Assembly (NCBI GenBank): GCA_019119615.1
Contig: DWWQ01000011.1
Coordinates: 1 to 64,000, forward strand
Direction: 5' to 3'
From: Candidatus Alistipes stercoravium
GTDB lineage: Bacteria; Bacteroidota; Bacteroidia; Bacteroidales; Rikenellaceae
Length of the DNA: 64,000 nucleotides
A program made the position numbers and the translations under genes. This document shows, one piece after another, positions 20,695 to 30,012 of the stretch (position 1 is the stretch's first letter; the number at the start of each line of letters is the position of its first letter). Below the pieces are notes generated by a model, which worked only from the letters and a program-made list of their open reading frames with translations, had not been told where the DNA came from and did not search any database.

Positions 20695-21509
20695 CCATGT
20701 CCCGACTTTTCTTCTACGTTCCCTTCCTCTACCTCTACCACACCCGCCAGCGGAGCCTCCGCAAGCTCCTCTCCTGGGCGCTGGTCTACCTGATACCCGC
20801 CTGCATGCTGGCCCTGATGCAGGGAGGCTTCTCGCTGCGAACGCTGGCTGCCGTCGTGCTGGGTGCCGTCCTGATCTACGACTTCTACGAAACGGGCTAC
20901 ATCCAGAACGACACCGAGACAATCAAGCGGGAGAAGGCCCCTTCGATGCGCCTGCAGCCCGATGAGCTCGCCTACTACGAACGAAACACGGAACTCATCT
21001 ACGGCTGGCGGCTGCTGCTCGGAGCGCCGCTTGCCGTCGGACTGATCCTGCTCGTGCCGCGCCCGTGCCCCTTCGTTGTCGCGGCACTATCCATTCTGGT
21101 CGTCTACCAGTTCTACAACTCGGTCCGCAGCCGCTGGAACCTCTACCTCTACGTCCTGCTCATCACGCTCCGCTACTGCACCCCGCAGCTGCTCTTCATC
21201 GAACAGCTCGACCCCGCGCTGCTCGCCGCCTCGTTCTTCGCCTACCCGCTGGCCAACATCCTCGAACGGGCGTCGTTCCCCAAATTCCGTATCGGCTTCA
21301 TGCAGCGTCTGATCGGCGGCAAGGAGGGGATCCCCGCCTTCCGCATCCGCTACTACGCGGTGCTGCTCGTCATCACGGCCGCGATCGCCCTCTTCGACGA
21401 CGGGTTCGACCTCCGCATCTGCCTGCTGTTCGCCTACTACCTGGTGGTGCGCATCCTCTTCCGGCTGCTCAACGCCCCGGGCAAAGGCATGTTCATCTAC
21501 TACAAATAA
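20682..21509 (+). CDS. Polytopic membrane protein, possibly divergent UbiA-family prenyltransferase
   Basis: Multiple TM segments; YETGYIQNDTETIKREKAPSMRL resembles the UbiA ND-x(n)-D/E...P..R signature; start overlaps the HAD gene (alternative start 20697). Confidence 0.55.
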   Translation: MLQLTMSRLFFYVPFLYLYHTRQRSLRKLLSWALVYLIPACMLALMQGGFSLRTLAAVVLGAVLIYDFYETGYIQNDTETIKREKAPSMRLQPDELAYYERNTELIYGWRLLLGAPLAVGLILLVPRPCPFVVAALSILVVYQFYNSVRSRWNLYLYVLLITLRYCTPQLLFIEQLDPALLAASFFAYPLANILERASFPKFRIGFMQRLIGGKEGIPAFRIRYYAVLLVITAAIALFDDGFDLRICLLFAYYLVVRILFRLLNAPGKGMFIYYK

Positions 21510-21520
21510 ACCGCGCCGCC

Positions 21521-22336
21521 ATGGATTTCTCCGTCCTGATCTCCATCTACCGCGGAGAGTCGCCCGCCTACTTCCGCGAGGCCCTCGACAGCCTCTTCGC
21601 CCAGACGCTCCAGCCCGCGGAGATCGTGCTGGTCCGCGACGGCCCCCTCACGCCGGAGCTGGATGCCGTCATCGCGGAGTACACCGCGCGCCACCCGCTC
21701 TTCCGGATCGTCCGCAACGAGACGAACCTCGGCCTCGGGCCCGCGCTGGCCCGGGGCGTGCGGGCCTGCTCGCACGAATACATCGTCCGCATGGACACCG
21801 ACGACATCATCCCCCCGGAACGCTTCGCCAAGCAGATCGCCCGTCTGGAGGAGGGCTACGACGTGGTGAGCTGCTGGTCGCAGACCTTCGAGGGGGATCC
21901 CGCCCGCGTCATCGCCGTAAAGCGCCGCCCCGAGCACCACGAGGAGATCCTCCGTCTGGCCCACCGCCGCTCGCCCGTATGCCACGCCGGATCGGCCTTC
22001 CGCCGCAGCGCCGTGCTCGGCGCGGGCAACTACGAAGACCACCCCTACTACGAGGATTACGATCTCTGGGTGCGGATGCTGCTCCGCGGCTGCCGCTTCT
22101 ACAACATCCAGGAGGTGCTCTACTATGTGCGGACCTCGCGCGCGATGATCGCCCGCCGCGGCGGCTGGAAGTACATGGTCCGCGAGATCGGCTGCTTCCG
22201 CCGCTTCTACCGGCTGGGATTCTACTCGCTGGGCGACCTGCTGCGCAACATCGCCACGCACTCCGCGGTCCGCATCCTGCCCGTCGGCGTACGCGCCTGG
22301 GCCCTGAAAAAGATCTGGAACACCAAACAACAATAG
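21521..22336 (+). CDS. Glycosyltransferase family 2
   Basis: FSVLISIYRGESPAYFREALDSLFAQTLQPAEIVLVRDGPL, VRMDTDDIIPPERF. Confidence 0.93.
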   Translation: MDFSVLISIYRGESPAYFREALDSLFAQTLQPAEIVLVRDGPLTPELDAVIAEYTARHPLFRIVRNETNLGLGPALARGVRACSHEYIVRMDTDDIIPPERFAKQIARLEEGYDVVSCWSQTFEGDPARVIAVKRRPEHHEEILRLAHRRSPVCHAGSAFRRSAVLGAGNYEDHPYYEDYDLWVRMLLRGCRFYNIQEVLYYVRTSRAMIARRGGWKYMVREIGCFRRFYRLGFYSLGDLLRNIATHSAVRILPVGVRAWALKKIWNTKQQ

Positions 22337-22338
22337 CC

Positions 22339-22917
22339 ATGTCTGAAAAACAGTTGAGCCCGACCTTCCGCCTGCTGCGGGCCGTGGGCATGAACTACTC
22401 CGAGGAGGAGTACGGCGACGTCAGCCTCGCGCGGGCCGCGGGACGCTTCTTCGGCAACCTCTACCACGCGCTGTTAGTGAGTATGATGGACTGGTGGATT
22501 CTCGAACCGGTCAATCCGCGCCTGCTGCGGCCGCGCCTGCTGCGGGGCCTCGGCTGCCGCGTCGGCAAGGGGGTCTTCGTCGGCGACCATGTGCGCATCG
22601 ACCTCAACCATGCCGACCGGATCCGGATCGAAGACCACGTCCACATCGCCGCGGGCTGCCGCCTGCTCTGCCACCAGCGCGACCTGCGGGATTATTACGT
22701 CGGCGGCGACTACGCCCGCCTGGGATACCGCTACGGGGAGATCCGCCTCTGCCGCGGCTGCCTGATCGGCATGGAAAGCTTCGTGCTGCCGGGGGTAACC
22801 GTCGGCGAGGGGGCCATCGTCGGCGCCGGGTCGCTCGTAACGAAGGATATTCCCGCCTGGACCATTGCGACGGGCCGCCCGGCGGCCGTCGTGAAACATA
22901 TTCCCGAAAAACCTTAA
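22339..22917 (+). CDS. Left-handed beta-helix acyltransferase
   Basis: VFVGDHVRIDLNHADRIRIEDHVHIAAGCRLLCH, FVLPGVTVGEGAIVGAGSLVTKDIPAWTIATGRPA. Confidence 0.88.
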   Translation: MSEKQLSPTFRLLRAVGMNYSEEEYGDVSLARAAGRFFGNLYHALLVSMMDWWILEPVNPRLLRPRLLRGLGCRVGKGVFVGDHVRIDLNHADRIRIEDHVHIAAGCRLLCHQRDLRDYYVGGDYARLGYRYGEIRLCRGCLIGMESFVLPGVTVGEGAIVGAGSLVTKDIPAWTIATGRPAAVVKHIPEKP

Positions 22918-22929
22918 CCCCCGCAAGCC

Positions 22930-23778
22930 ATGAACATCCTGACGTTCGACGTCGAGGAGTGGTTTCACCTGCTCGACAACGACTCCACGCGCTCCGCGGC
23001 CGAATGGGTCCGCTACCCGGTGCGCATCTACGAAAACATGGAGCGCATCTTCCGGATCCTCGACGACACGCACACCCGCGCGACCTTCTTCGTCATCGGC
23101 TGGATCGCCCGCACCTACCCCGATCTGGTGCGCCGCATCGCCGAGCGCTACGAGGTCGGGAGCCACACGATGAACCACCAGCTTGTCTGGCAGCAGGACC
23201 GCGCGGCCTTCCGCGAGGATGTCGCCTCCTCGGTCCGGCTGCTGGAGGATATCACCGGCAGGCGCGTGCGCTGCTTCCGCGCCCCGGGATTCTCGATCCG
23301 CACGAGCGAGGCCTGGGCCTTCGAGGTGATCCGCGAATGCGGCATCGAGATCGACTGCTCGGTCTTCCCGGCACGCCACGCGCACGGAGGCATCCCCTCC
23401 TACGGGCGGGCGCAGCCGAGCCTCATCCGCCATGCAGGGGTCGAGATCAAGGAGTTCCCGATCAGCACGAAGGAGATCGGTTCGCACCACATCGTCTTCT
23501 CGGGCGGAGGCTACTTCCGGCTCTTCCCCTACGGGCTGATCCGCCGCTGGGCGCGCGAGCAGCCCGACTACCTGATCTCCTACATCCACCCGCGCGACCT
23601 GGATGCCGGGCAGCCGATGGTTCCCGGGCTGCCCCTGTCGCGCAGGTTCAAGTCCTACGTCGGGCTGAAGGGCGCCGAGCGGAAACTGCGGCGGCTGCTC
23701 ACCGACTTCCGCTTCGTGGATCTGGAGGAGGCGGACCGGCAGACCGACTGGCGGCGGGTTCCCACGATCCAACTGTAA
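22930..23778 (+). CDS. Polysaccharide deacetylase family protein
   Basis: MNILTFDVEEWFHL, RATFFVIGWIARTYPDLVRRIAERYEVGSHTMNHQ, FRAPGFSIR. Confidence 0.92.
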   Translation: MNILTFDVEEWFHLLDNDSTRSAAEWVRYPVRIYENMERIFRILDDTHTRATFFVIGWIARTYPDLVRRIAERYEVGSHTMNHQLVWQQDRAAFREDVASSVRLLEDITGRRVRCFRAPGFSIRTSEAWAFEVIRECGIEIDCSVFPARHAHGGIPSYGRAQPSLIRHAGVEIKEFPISTKEIGSHHIVFSGGGYFRLFPYGLIRRWAREQPDYLISYIHPRDLDAGQPMVPGLPLSRRFKSYVGLKGAERKLRRLLTDFRFVDLEEADRQTDWRRVPTIQL

Positions 23779-23818
23779 AAAGAGAGCTCCGACCCTTGCG
23801 GGTCGGAGCTCTCTTTTT
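23777..23818. terminator. Bidirectional Rho-independent terminator closing the capsule locus
   Basis: AAAAAGAGAGCTCCGACCC-TTGC-GGGTCGGAGCTCTCTTTTT, perfect 19-bp stem between convergent genes. Confidence 0.95.
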
Positions 23819-23833
23819 ACGGCCGGCGGCGGC

Positions 23834-24379
23834 TTACCGCGAGGCGACAAGCGACGAGGGCGTTACGCCCATCGAGTCGCGGGCCCAGTCGCCGCGGGCA
23901 CGCAGCACCTGTTCGACGATGTCGCGCACGGCGCCCTCGCCGCCCCGGAACTCCGAGACGTAGCGCGACGCCTCGATCACCTCCGACGCGGCATCGGCCG
24001 GACAGACCGGAATCCCCACCTCGCGCATGCACTCCAGGTCGGGAATGTCGTCGCCCATGTAGATCGCGCAGGCGGGGTCGATCCCCTCGCGGTCGAAGTA
24101 TTCGCGCAAGGTCCGGATCTTGTCCATGCAATCGAGGTAGTAATCCTTGACACCCAACATTTTGAGACGGTGTTCGAGCGTGCGCCCGCGCCCGCCCGAG
24201 ATGATGCAGACCTTGTAGCCCAGCTTGATGGCGTAGGCCAGGGCGTAGCCGTCCTTGGCATTGTAGCGGCGGATGAAATCCCCGTCGATCGTCGGGATGA
24301 TACCCCCGTCGGTCATCACGCCGTCCACGTCGAACACGAACGCGTTGCAACGTGCTATATCTTCCTTGAAGTTTCCCAT
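23834..24379 (-). CDS. kdsC: 3-deoxy-D-manno-octulosonate 8-phosphate phosphatase (KdsC-like HAD)
   Basis: FVFDVDGVMTDGGIIPTIDGDFIRRYNAKDGYALAYAIKLGYKVCIISGGRG, YMGDDIPDLECM. Confidence 0.9.
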   Translation of the reverse strand: MGNFKEDIARCNAFVFDVDGVMTDGGIIPTIDGDFIRRYNAKDGYALAYAIKLGYKVCIISGGRGRTLEHRLKMLGVKDYYLDCMDKIRTLREYFDREGIDPACAIYMGDDIPDLECMREVGIPVCPADAASEVIEASRYVSEFRGGEGAVRDIVEQVLRARGDWARDSMGVTPSSLVASR

Positions 24380-25134
24380 ATGTGATTGCTTATCAACTTG
24401 TAAATCTCCTGTAAGGACGGTTGCTCCCCGAGCAGGGCGAGGTGGCGCTGCTGCGTGGCAAGGTCGCCGCGCACGGCGGGACCGGTCTGCACATCGGCGG
24501 GCGATGCCGCATCGCACGCCTTGCGGGCCGTCTCCATGACCAGCGGCTTGAGCACCCCGAAGTCGAGGCCCGCGTCGCGGGCCAGCCGCTCGCCGAGGGC
24601 GTACATGTGGTTGGCGAAGTTGCAGGCGAAGACCGCCGCAAGGTGGATCCGCGCCCGTCGGGCCGAGTCGCTGCGCAGCACCCGCCGCGAGAGGCAGCGG
24701 GCGCAGGCCTCCAGCTCGTCGCACAGCGCGGGTGTCGAGGCCTCGATGAAGATCGGGATCTCCGCGAAATCGACCCGGCGACCCCGCGTGAAGGTCTGCA
24801 TCGGGTAGAAGACCGCGCGGCGGGCATAGCGCTCGGGCAGCGCCTCGAGGGGCACGCAGCCGGCCGTATGGACCACGGCGGCGTCGGCCGGCAGGGGAAG
24901 CTGCGCGGCGACCTCCGCGACGGCGCGATCGCTGACGGCGATCAGGTACAGCTCCGCGCGGGCCAGCCGCGCGGCATCGCCGCACCATGCGGTGCCGGCG
25001 AGCGCCGCGACCTCGCGGCCCCGCGCCTCGTTGCGGGCGAAGAGCTGCACGAGCTGCAGCTCCGGTGCGGCGGCCACGGCCACGGCGAGCGATTCGGCCA
25101 GGTTGCCGCTGCCTATGATGACAATCTCTTTCAT
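24355..25134 (-). CDS. Rossmann-like/DUF2520 domain protein
   Basis: MKEIVIIGSGNLAESLAVAVA; VFYPMQTFTRGRRVDFAEIPIFIEA; AAVFACNFANHMYALGERL. Confidence 0.85.
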   Translation of the reverse strand: MKEIVIIGSGNLAESLAVAVAAAPELQLVQLFARNEARGREVAALAGTAWCGDAARLARAELYLIAVSDRAVAEVAAQLPLPADAAVVHTAGCVPLEALPERYARRAVFYPMQTFTRGRRVDFAEIPIFIEASTPALCDELEACARCLSRRVLRSDSARRARIHLAAVFACNFANHMYALGERLARDAGLDFGVLKPLVMETARKACDAASPADVQTGPAVRGDLATQQRHLALLGEQPSLQEIYKLISNHIWETSRKI

Positions 25135-26465
25135 GCGTCTGTTTTTTCGGAAGGGGAGGACTCCAGCAGGCTGACCAGCGGCACATTGTCCGCGGAATCG
25201 CGGGCCGCGCGCTTCAGTCCCTCGAGCTCGCGGGCGATATGGGCCAGCTCGGGCGTGGCATCCAGGTCGAAGGAGGTCTGCCCGCTGCGCTCGACGGCCT
25301 CCAGCACGCTGTACAGGGTCATCGAGGCGATGTCGTAGGCGGGCGTGTAGCTCACCTCGCGCTCGCCGTCGCCGCTGCGCACGGCAATGAGCTGTCCGGC
25401 CTGCACGAGCTGGTAGAGGATGTCGTTCACGATACGCGTCGGGAGGTCGATCCGGCGGCGAATCTCCTCGGCGGGGATTGCCCCTCCGCGGTCGCGGAAG
25501 TGGCGCACGACGATGAGCAGGATCGTGAGCAGGATCTTGCGCCGCTGGTCGTAGCTCACGCGCAGCGACTCGCGCTCCTCGTCGAAGCGTTCGACGTTCT
25601 GGTAGGCAAACGAGAGCTCGCCGCCGAAGAGAAGGATCTCCCACGAGGTCTGCATCCAGATGAGGAACAGGGGCAGGGCGGCGAAGCTGCCGTAGATGGC
25701 GTTGTAGGAGGTCATCCAGCGCTGCAGGTAGACATAACCCCACTGGAAGAGCAGGAAGATCGTCCCGGCGACGATGCCCGCCATCAGGGCGCTGCCCGGG
25801 CGCACCCGGGCGTTGGGGATGACCATGTAGAGCAGGGCGAACATGGCCCATACGAGCACCATCGAGGCGAGCCGCGAGAGCAGGGCGAAGTACCAGCTGC
25901 CGTCGAAGCCCAGCAGCCGTTCGGCATAGTCGGTCGCCGCCGAGGCGACGATCCACAGCAGCGGAACGATCAGCACCACGGCGATGTAGTCGGTCCACTG
26001 GCGGGTGATGCTGCGCTCGACCTTGACCTCCCAGATGTTGTTGAAGGCGTTCTCGATCGACCCGAAGACGCGGATCACGGCCCAGAAGAGCATGACGAGC
26101 GCCACGGCGGCCACCACGCCGCCCTGCGTGCGCCCGAGGGCGTTTTCGGCGAAGTCGATCAGGTAGCGCACCACCTCGGGATTCTGCGGGAAGAGTTCGT
26201 AGAGGCGCGCGGTGAGCCCCTCGGCCAGCCCGAAGCCCTTGACCACGGCGAAGACCACGGCGGCGATGGGCACGAGCGACATGAGCGTGTAGAAGGTCAG
26301 CGCGGCGCTGCGCACCAGCGTGCCGTGCTCCTTGAGGCCGCGGGCCGTATAGAAGAGCAGTTTGTACTGCTGCACGAGCCACCGTACCAGCGGACTGCGC
26401 CAGGTGTCGGCCGGGAGCCGGAAGATCGTGTCGGTGAAATAGGTCGGGATGTCGCGCAGCTTCAT
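25131..26465 (-). CDS. YihY/BrkB-family inner membrane protein
   Basis: AALTFYTLMSLVPIAAVVFAVVKGF; FGSIENAFNNIWEV; LFLLFQWGYVYLQRWMTSYNAIYGSFAALPLFLIWMQTSWEILLFGGELSFAYQN. Confidence 0.93.
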   Translation of the reverse strand: MKLRDIPTYFTDTIFRLPADTWRSPLVRWLVQQYKLLFYTARGLKEHGTLVRSAALTFYTLMSLVPIAAVVFAVVKGFGLAEGLTARLYELFPQNPEVVRYLIDFAENALGRTQGGVVAAVALVMLFWAVIRVFGSIENAFNNIWEVKVERSITRQWTDYIAVVLIVPLLWIVASAATDYAERLLGFDGSWYFALLSRLASMVLVWAMFALLYMVIPNARVRPGSALMAGIVAGTIFLLFQWGYVYLQRWMTSYNAIYGSFAALPLFLIWMQTSWEILLFGGELSFAYQNVERFDEERESLRVSYDQRRKILLTILLIVVRHFRDRGGAIPAEEIRRRIDLPTRIVNDILYQLVQAGQLIAVRSGDGEREVSYTPAYDIASMTLYSVLEAVERSGQTSFDLDATPELAHIARELEGLKRAARDSADNVPLVSLLESSPSEKTDA

Positions 26466-26487
26466 GGTCGGAAGGGGACTATGGATA

Positions 26488-26495
26488 CAAAGGTA
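26488..26495 (-). promoter_or_regulatory. -7 element TACCTTTG for the leftward yihY-DUF2520-kdsC operon
   Basis: CAAAGGTA on plus strand just upstream of 26465. Confidence 0.5.
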
Positions 26496-26496
26496 G

Positions 26497-27651
26497 CTAT
26501 TTTAGGCGGATCGCCCAAAAATCGTTCCCCGTTTTCGTGAAGGCCACGCGCAGATCTGCTCCGGCGTGAAGCCCCAGGCGGCGCATGATCTCCTCGGCCG
26601 CGAAGGGGAAGTCGCGCTTGAGCACCTCGGCGCCGAGCCCCTTCCAGGCGCGCTTGAGACGCCGCGGGTCGTAGGGTTCGATGCGCTCGATTTCGCAGAC
26701 ACGCCCCAGCACCCCTTCGGGACGCTCCGCGGCGAATCCGTAGGAGTTCTCGCTCCAGCAGTCGGCGCGTCCGGCCAGGTGGCATCTGACGAGCCGCGCC
26801 TTCTGCAGCGCCACGTCGGGGATCACCAGCCAGCGGTAGCGCTCCGGGTCGAACGCCGGAGGCGGCGTCAGCACCTCCGCCTCCCCGGCGCCCTCCGCCG
26901 TAAAGGATCCCATTCCGAGGGCCGTGGCCGTCCGTGCAGGACCCCGGCCGTCGGCATAGACGAGCACCTCCTTGCACTCGCCGTCGAGCGAGAGGACCTC
27001 CACGCGGCTTTGCGGGAAGAGGCGCAGGGCCTCCGCCACGTCGAACAGCGGCGAGTTCTTGAGGCAGAGACGCGGCGCGGCGCGCACGATGAGCGGGCGC
27101 AGGGCGAGGATGTCGGGCGAGCAGGCCTCCAGCCGCAGCTGCTTGAGCCCCTTGTCCGAGCGGCGGTCGGGATCGGCGTAGATCCAGTCGAAGTGCAGCC
27201 CTTCGCGGGCGAGGTACTCCTCGGCGCGCAGCGCAAGGAGCTCGACGTTGCGTACGCCGAGGCGCGCGAGGTTTTCGGCCGTGATGCGCGCCAGCAGGGG
27301 GTCGCTCTCGAGGGCCACGACGCGGCGGAAGCGGCGGCTCAAATAGAGTGTATCGACCCCGAGGCCGCACGTCAGGTCCAGCACCGCATCGCCCTCGATG
27401 CACTTGTGCGCGGCGCACGCTTCGCTCGACGCCTGCTCGAAGGCCCGCGGGGGCAGGATGCACTGCGCCGCGGCGAAGCTCGGGAGCTTGTGCCGCGCGC
27501 GGGCGAGGTACTTGACCTGCGTGGCCACCAGCCGCGCATGGGGGATGCGGGTGTCGAGGGCCACCTCCAGCGGGTCGCGGCCCGCAGCGGCGGCGACCGC
27601 CCCGCGAAGTTCGGGCGTTTGCAGCAGGGTATATTCTTCGGGCGTTATCAT
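26497..27651 (-). CDS. Class I SAM-dependent methyltransferase (THUMP-like C-terminus)
   Basis: VLDLTCGLGVDTLYLSRRFRRVVALESDPLLARITAENLARLGV; WIYADPDRR. Confidence 0.82.
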   Translation of the reverse strand: MITPEEYTLLQTPELRGAVAAAAGRDPLEVALDTRIPHARLVATQVKYLARARHKLPSFAAAQCILPPRAFEQASSEACAAHKCIEGDAVLDLTCGLGVDTLYLSRRFRRVVALESDPLLARITAENLARLGVRNVELLALRAEEYLAREGLHFDWIYADPDRRSDKGLKQLRLEACSPDILALRPLIVRAAPRLCLKNSPLFDVAEALRLFPQSRVEVLSLDGECKEVLVYADGRGPARTATALGMGSFTAEGAGEAEVLTPPPAFDPERYRWLVIPDVALQKARLVRCHLAGRADCWSENSYGFAAERPEGVLGRVCEIERIEPYDPRRLKRAWKGLGAEVLKRDFPFAAEEIMRRLGLHAGADLRVAFTKTGNDFWAIRLK

Positions 27652-29129
27652 CGGGATAAAAATAGCCTTTTTTTCGGTTCGTAGCTCCACGCAAGGAGCG
27701 TCAGCAACGCATAGGCCGCATAGAGGGCCGCCGTCCATCCCTCCCCGAGCGTCGTCTCGACGGTGCCCTGGGGCATCGCGGCGACCCAACGGGCCAGGGC
27801 GTTGATCCCCTCGGCCGCGGCACCGACCGGCAAGGCTACCACGGGCGCCAGCCATGCCGCCGGGAGAAGCAGCCACAGCGCCCCGCCGAAGACGACGACC
27901 GTCGCCAGCAGGATCGCCACGGGATTCACCAACACGCCGACGAGCGGCACCAGCGAGAAGGTATGGGCCACGAGAGGCGCCGTGGCCAGCGTCGCCGCAA
28001 GGCCGATCAGGTAGGCCTCCCCGACCCAGCGCACAATGCGGCTGCGGCCGCGCAGCCGCCGGCAGAGGGGCACGCCCCACACGAGGATCCCCGCCACGGC
28101 GAGGAACGAGAGGCTGAAGCTGATGTCGCCGATCCAGGCGGGATTCCAGAGGAGCATGCCGAAGGCCGCCGCGGCCAGGGCATTCAGGGCGACATACTCC
28201 GAGGCCGAGGCGAGGGCCGTCTGCAGCAGCGTGCACATGACGGCGGCCCGCACGGCACTGGGCGGGAAACCCGCCGCGGCGACGAAACACCACACGGCCG
28301 CAACGACCGCGACGTTGCGCAGCAGATGGCCCCGGCGCAGCAGGGGCAGCCACCCCAGCAGCAGGTTCACCAGCGCGAAGACGATGCCCGTGTGGAGGCC
28401 CGAGACGGCCAGCAGGTGCGAAAAGCCGCTGCGCGAATAGGCCTCGCGCAGCTCCGGCGTGATGCCGCTGCGGTCGCCGGCCGTCATGGCGCGCACCACG
28501 GCCGAGGCGTCGTCGGAAAGGGGCAGGCGTCCGAGCGACGCGACGGCCCGGAGATGGATGCCGGGAGCCTGCGGCGGCAGCTCCTCAAGCAGGGTCGAGG
28601 GACCCGCCCACATCGTTCCGGCGTAGCCGCGGCGGTGCATCAGGCGGCGGTAGCTCTCCGCACCGCCCCGGAAGTCACGGAGCGTGGCGCGGCACACGAG
28701 GCGCTCGCCGCCGGAGAGATGCAGCGCCGAATCGGCATAGAGCCGCACGCGTTCGTGCACGGCGTGCCACCGTCCCGAATCGGGGTCGCGCCACAGCCGC
28801 ACCCGGGCATCGGCCATCGCATAGCGACCCCGGTCGGCGGGCGCCTCCTCCACGACGATCTCCCAGAGGGTCGCCACACCGCGCGGCACCGCAACGGGAC
28901 GTTCGTGCAGCTGCGCCGTGCCGAAACCCGCCGCGCAGAGCATTCCCATGAGCGCCGGGGCGGCCCGCAGTAGCAGGGCCACGACGCCGCACAGCACGAA
29001 AGCCCCTGCGGTAAACCACAGGGGCAACGTGAAACGTTCGGCCAGGAGGATGCCGGCGGCGAAGGGCACCAGGACCTTCAGCATCGGCATGCACTCGAGG
29101 CGCCGGAGCAGCTGCTCGATCGAAAACAT
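27648..29129 (-). CDS. comEC: ComEC/Rec2-family competence protein
   Basis: AMTAGDRSGITPELREAYSRSGFSHLLAVSGLHTGIVFALVNLLLGWLP; GFPPSAVRAAVMCTLLQTAL. About 490 aa, so it lacks the beta-lactamase-like C-terminal domain of longer homologues. Confidence 0.9.
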   Translation of the reverse strand: MFSIEQLLRRLECMPMLKVLVPFAAGILLAERFTLPLWFTAGAFVLCGVVALLLRAAPALMGMLCAAGFGTAQLHERPVAVPRGVATLWEIVVEEAPADRGRYAMADARVRLWRDPDSGRWHAVHERVRLYADSALHLSGGERLVCRATLRDFRGGAESYRRLMHRRGYAGTMWAGPSTLLEELPPQAPGIHLRAVASLGRLPLSDDASAVVRAMTAGDRSGITPELREAYSRSGFSHLLAVSGLHTGIVFALVNLLLGWLPLLRRGHLLRNVAVVAAVWCFVAAAGFPPSAVRAAVMCTLLQTALASASEYVALNALAAAAFGMLLWNPAWIGDISFSLSFLAVAGILVWGVPLCRRLRGRSRIVRWVGEAYLIGLAATLATAPLVAHTFSLVPLVGVLVNPVAILLATVVVFGGALWLLLPAAWLAPVVALPVGAAAEGINALARWVAAMPQGTVETTLGEGWTAALYAAYALLTLLAWSYEPKKRLFLSR

Positions 29130-29157
29130 GGCGGCGGACGCAGGTCGGTTCTACGGA

Positions 29158-29165
29158 CAAAGATA
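29158..29165 (-). promoter_or_regulatory. -7 element TATCTTTG for comEC
   Basis: CAAAGATA on plus strand, 29 bp upstream of 29129. Confidence 0.55.
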
Positions 29166-29191
29166 CGAATTTCGTCCGAAAACAGGGCTGC

Positions 29192-29593
29192 CTACCGCAC
29201 GAAGAGTTCCCAGCCGCGCTCGACCTCCTCGCGGTCGGCCTTCACGCCGTTCTCCACGCGCGAAATCGAGGCCGCGACGGGGACCATCGTCCGCCGGTCG
29301 CGCGTGTCGAGGCGCTCGTCGGGATCGAGGCCCGTATCGCCGGCCACGGCGCGGATGTAGGCGTCGGTGCGGTTCTCCGAGGGCGGGGCCCAGCGCGAGA
29401 TCATGCCCCGCAGCGTGTCGAGGCCGTAGCGGCGACGGTAGGTGTCCAGCAGCACGAAGATGGCGCGGTAGCCCCAGGCCAGCGATTCGAACTGCCGGAA
29501 CTCCGGGTCGCGCGACGGGCGCACCTCGCCCAGGTAGCGCACCCGCGAGAGGCGGATGTTGCCCGGGTTGCAGTTCTCCAGGCCGCGGCTCAT
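29192..29593 (-). CDS. Phage-type peptidoglycan hydrolase / 'structural protein P5'-like lysin
   Basis: SRGLENCNPGNIRLSRVRYLGEVRPSRDPEFRQFESLAWGYRAIFVLLDTYRRRYGLDTLRGMISRWAPPSENRTDAYI: pattern seen in Bacteroidota prophage lysins. Confidence 0.75.
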   Translation of the reverse strand: MSRGLENCNPGNIRLSRVRYLGEVRPSRDPEFRQFESLAWGYRAIFVLLDTYRRRYGLDTLRGMISRWAPPSENRTDAYIRAVAGDTGLDPDERLDTRDRRTMVPVAASISRVENGVKADREEVERGWELFVR

Positions 29594-30012
29594 GGCTCCA
29601 CCTCCCTTCGGATCCGGCGGTGGACGTAGCGTCGCAGCCAGCGGAAGAGCGGGGCGTCCGAGAGCTGCGCGGCGTTCTCGAGGAACGACCACAGCTCGAC
29701 GCCGCAGGTGAAGCCCGTGAACAGGCGGGCGATGTGCAGGTCCATGAAGTCGAGCACGCAGCAGTCGATGAGCCACGCCATGGCGATCGCCGTTACGGTG
29801 AGCGCCAGCTTGAGGACCGTGCGCCACGCCTCGTGGCTCTCGAAGTACCATTTGCGCCCCTCGCGGTGCGCCAGGGCCCGGTCGGCCGCCACGCCCGAGA
29901 GGAAATCGATGGCGATGAAGGCCACGGCCGTGGCCACCAGGGGCCCGATCGGCGCAAAGAGCGCCAGCAGCCCCAGCGCCGTGCCGCTAAAGAGTCTGTA
30001 CAAAACCTCCAT
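29590..30012 (-). CDS. Phage holin-like membrane protein
   Basis: TM-rich N-terminus (GTALGLLALFAPIGPLVATAVAFIAIDFLSGVAADR), overlaps the lysin start by 4 bp. Confidence 0.72.
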   Translation of the reverse strand: MEVLYRLFSGTALGLLALFAPIGPLVATAVAFIAIDFLSGVAADRALAHREGRKWYFESHEAWRTVLKLALTVTAIAMAWLIDCCVLDFMDLHIARLFTGFTCGVELWSFLENAAQLSDAPLFRWLRRYVHRRIRREVEP

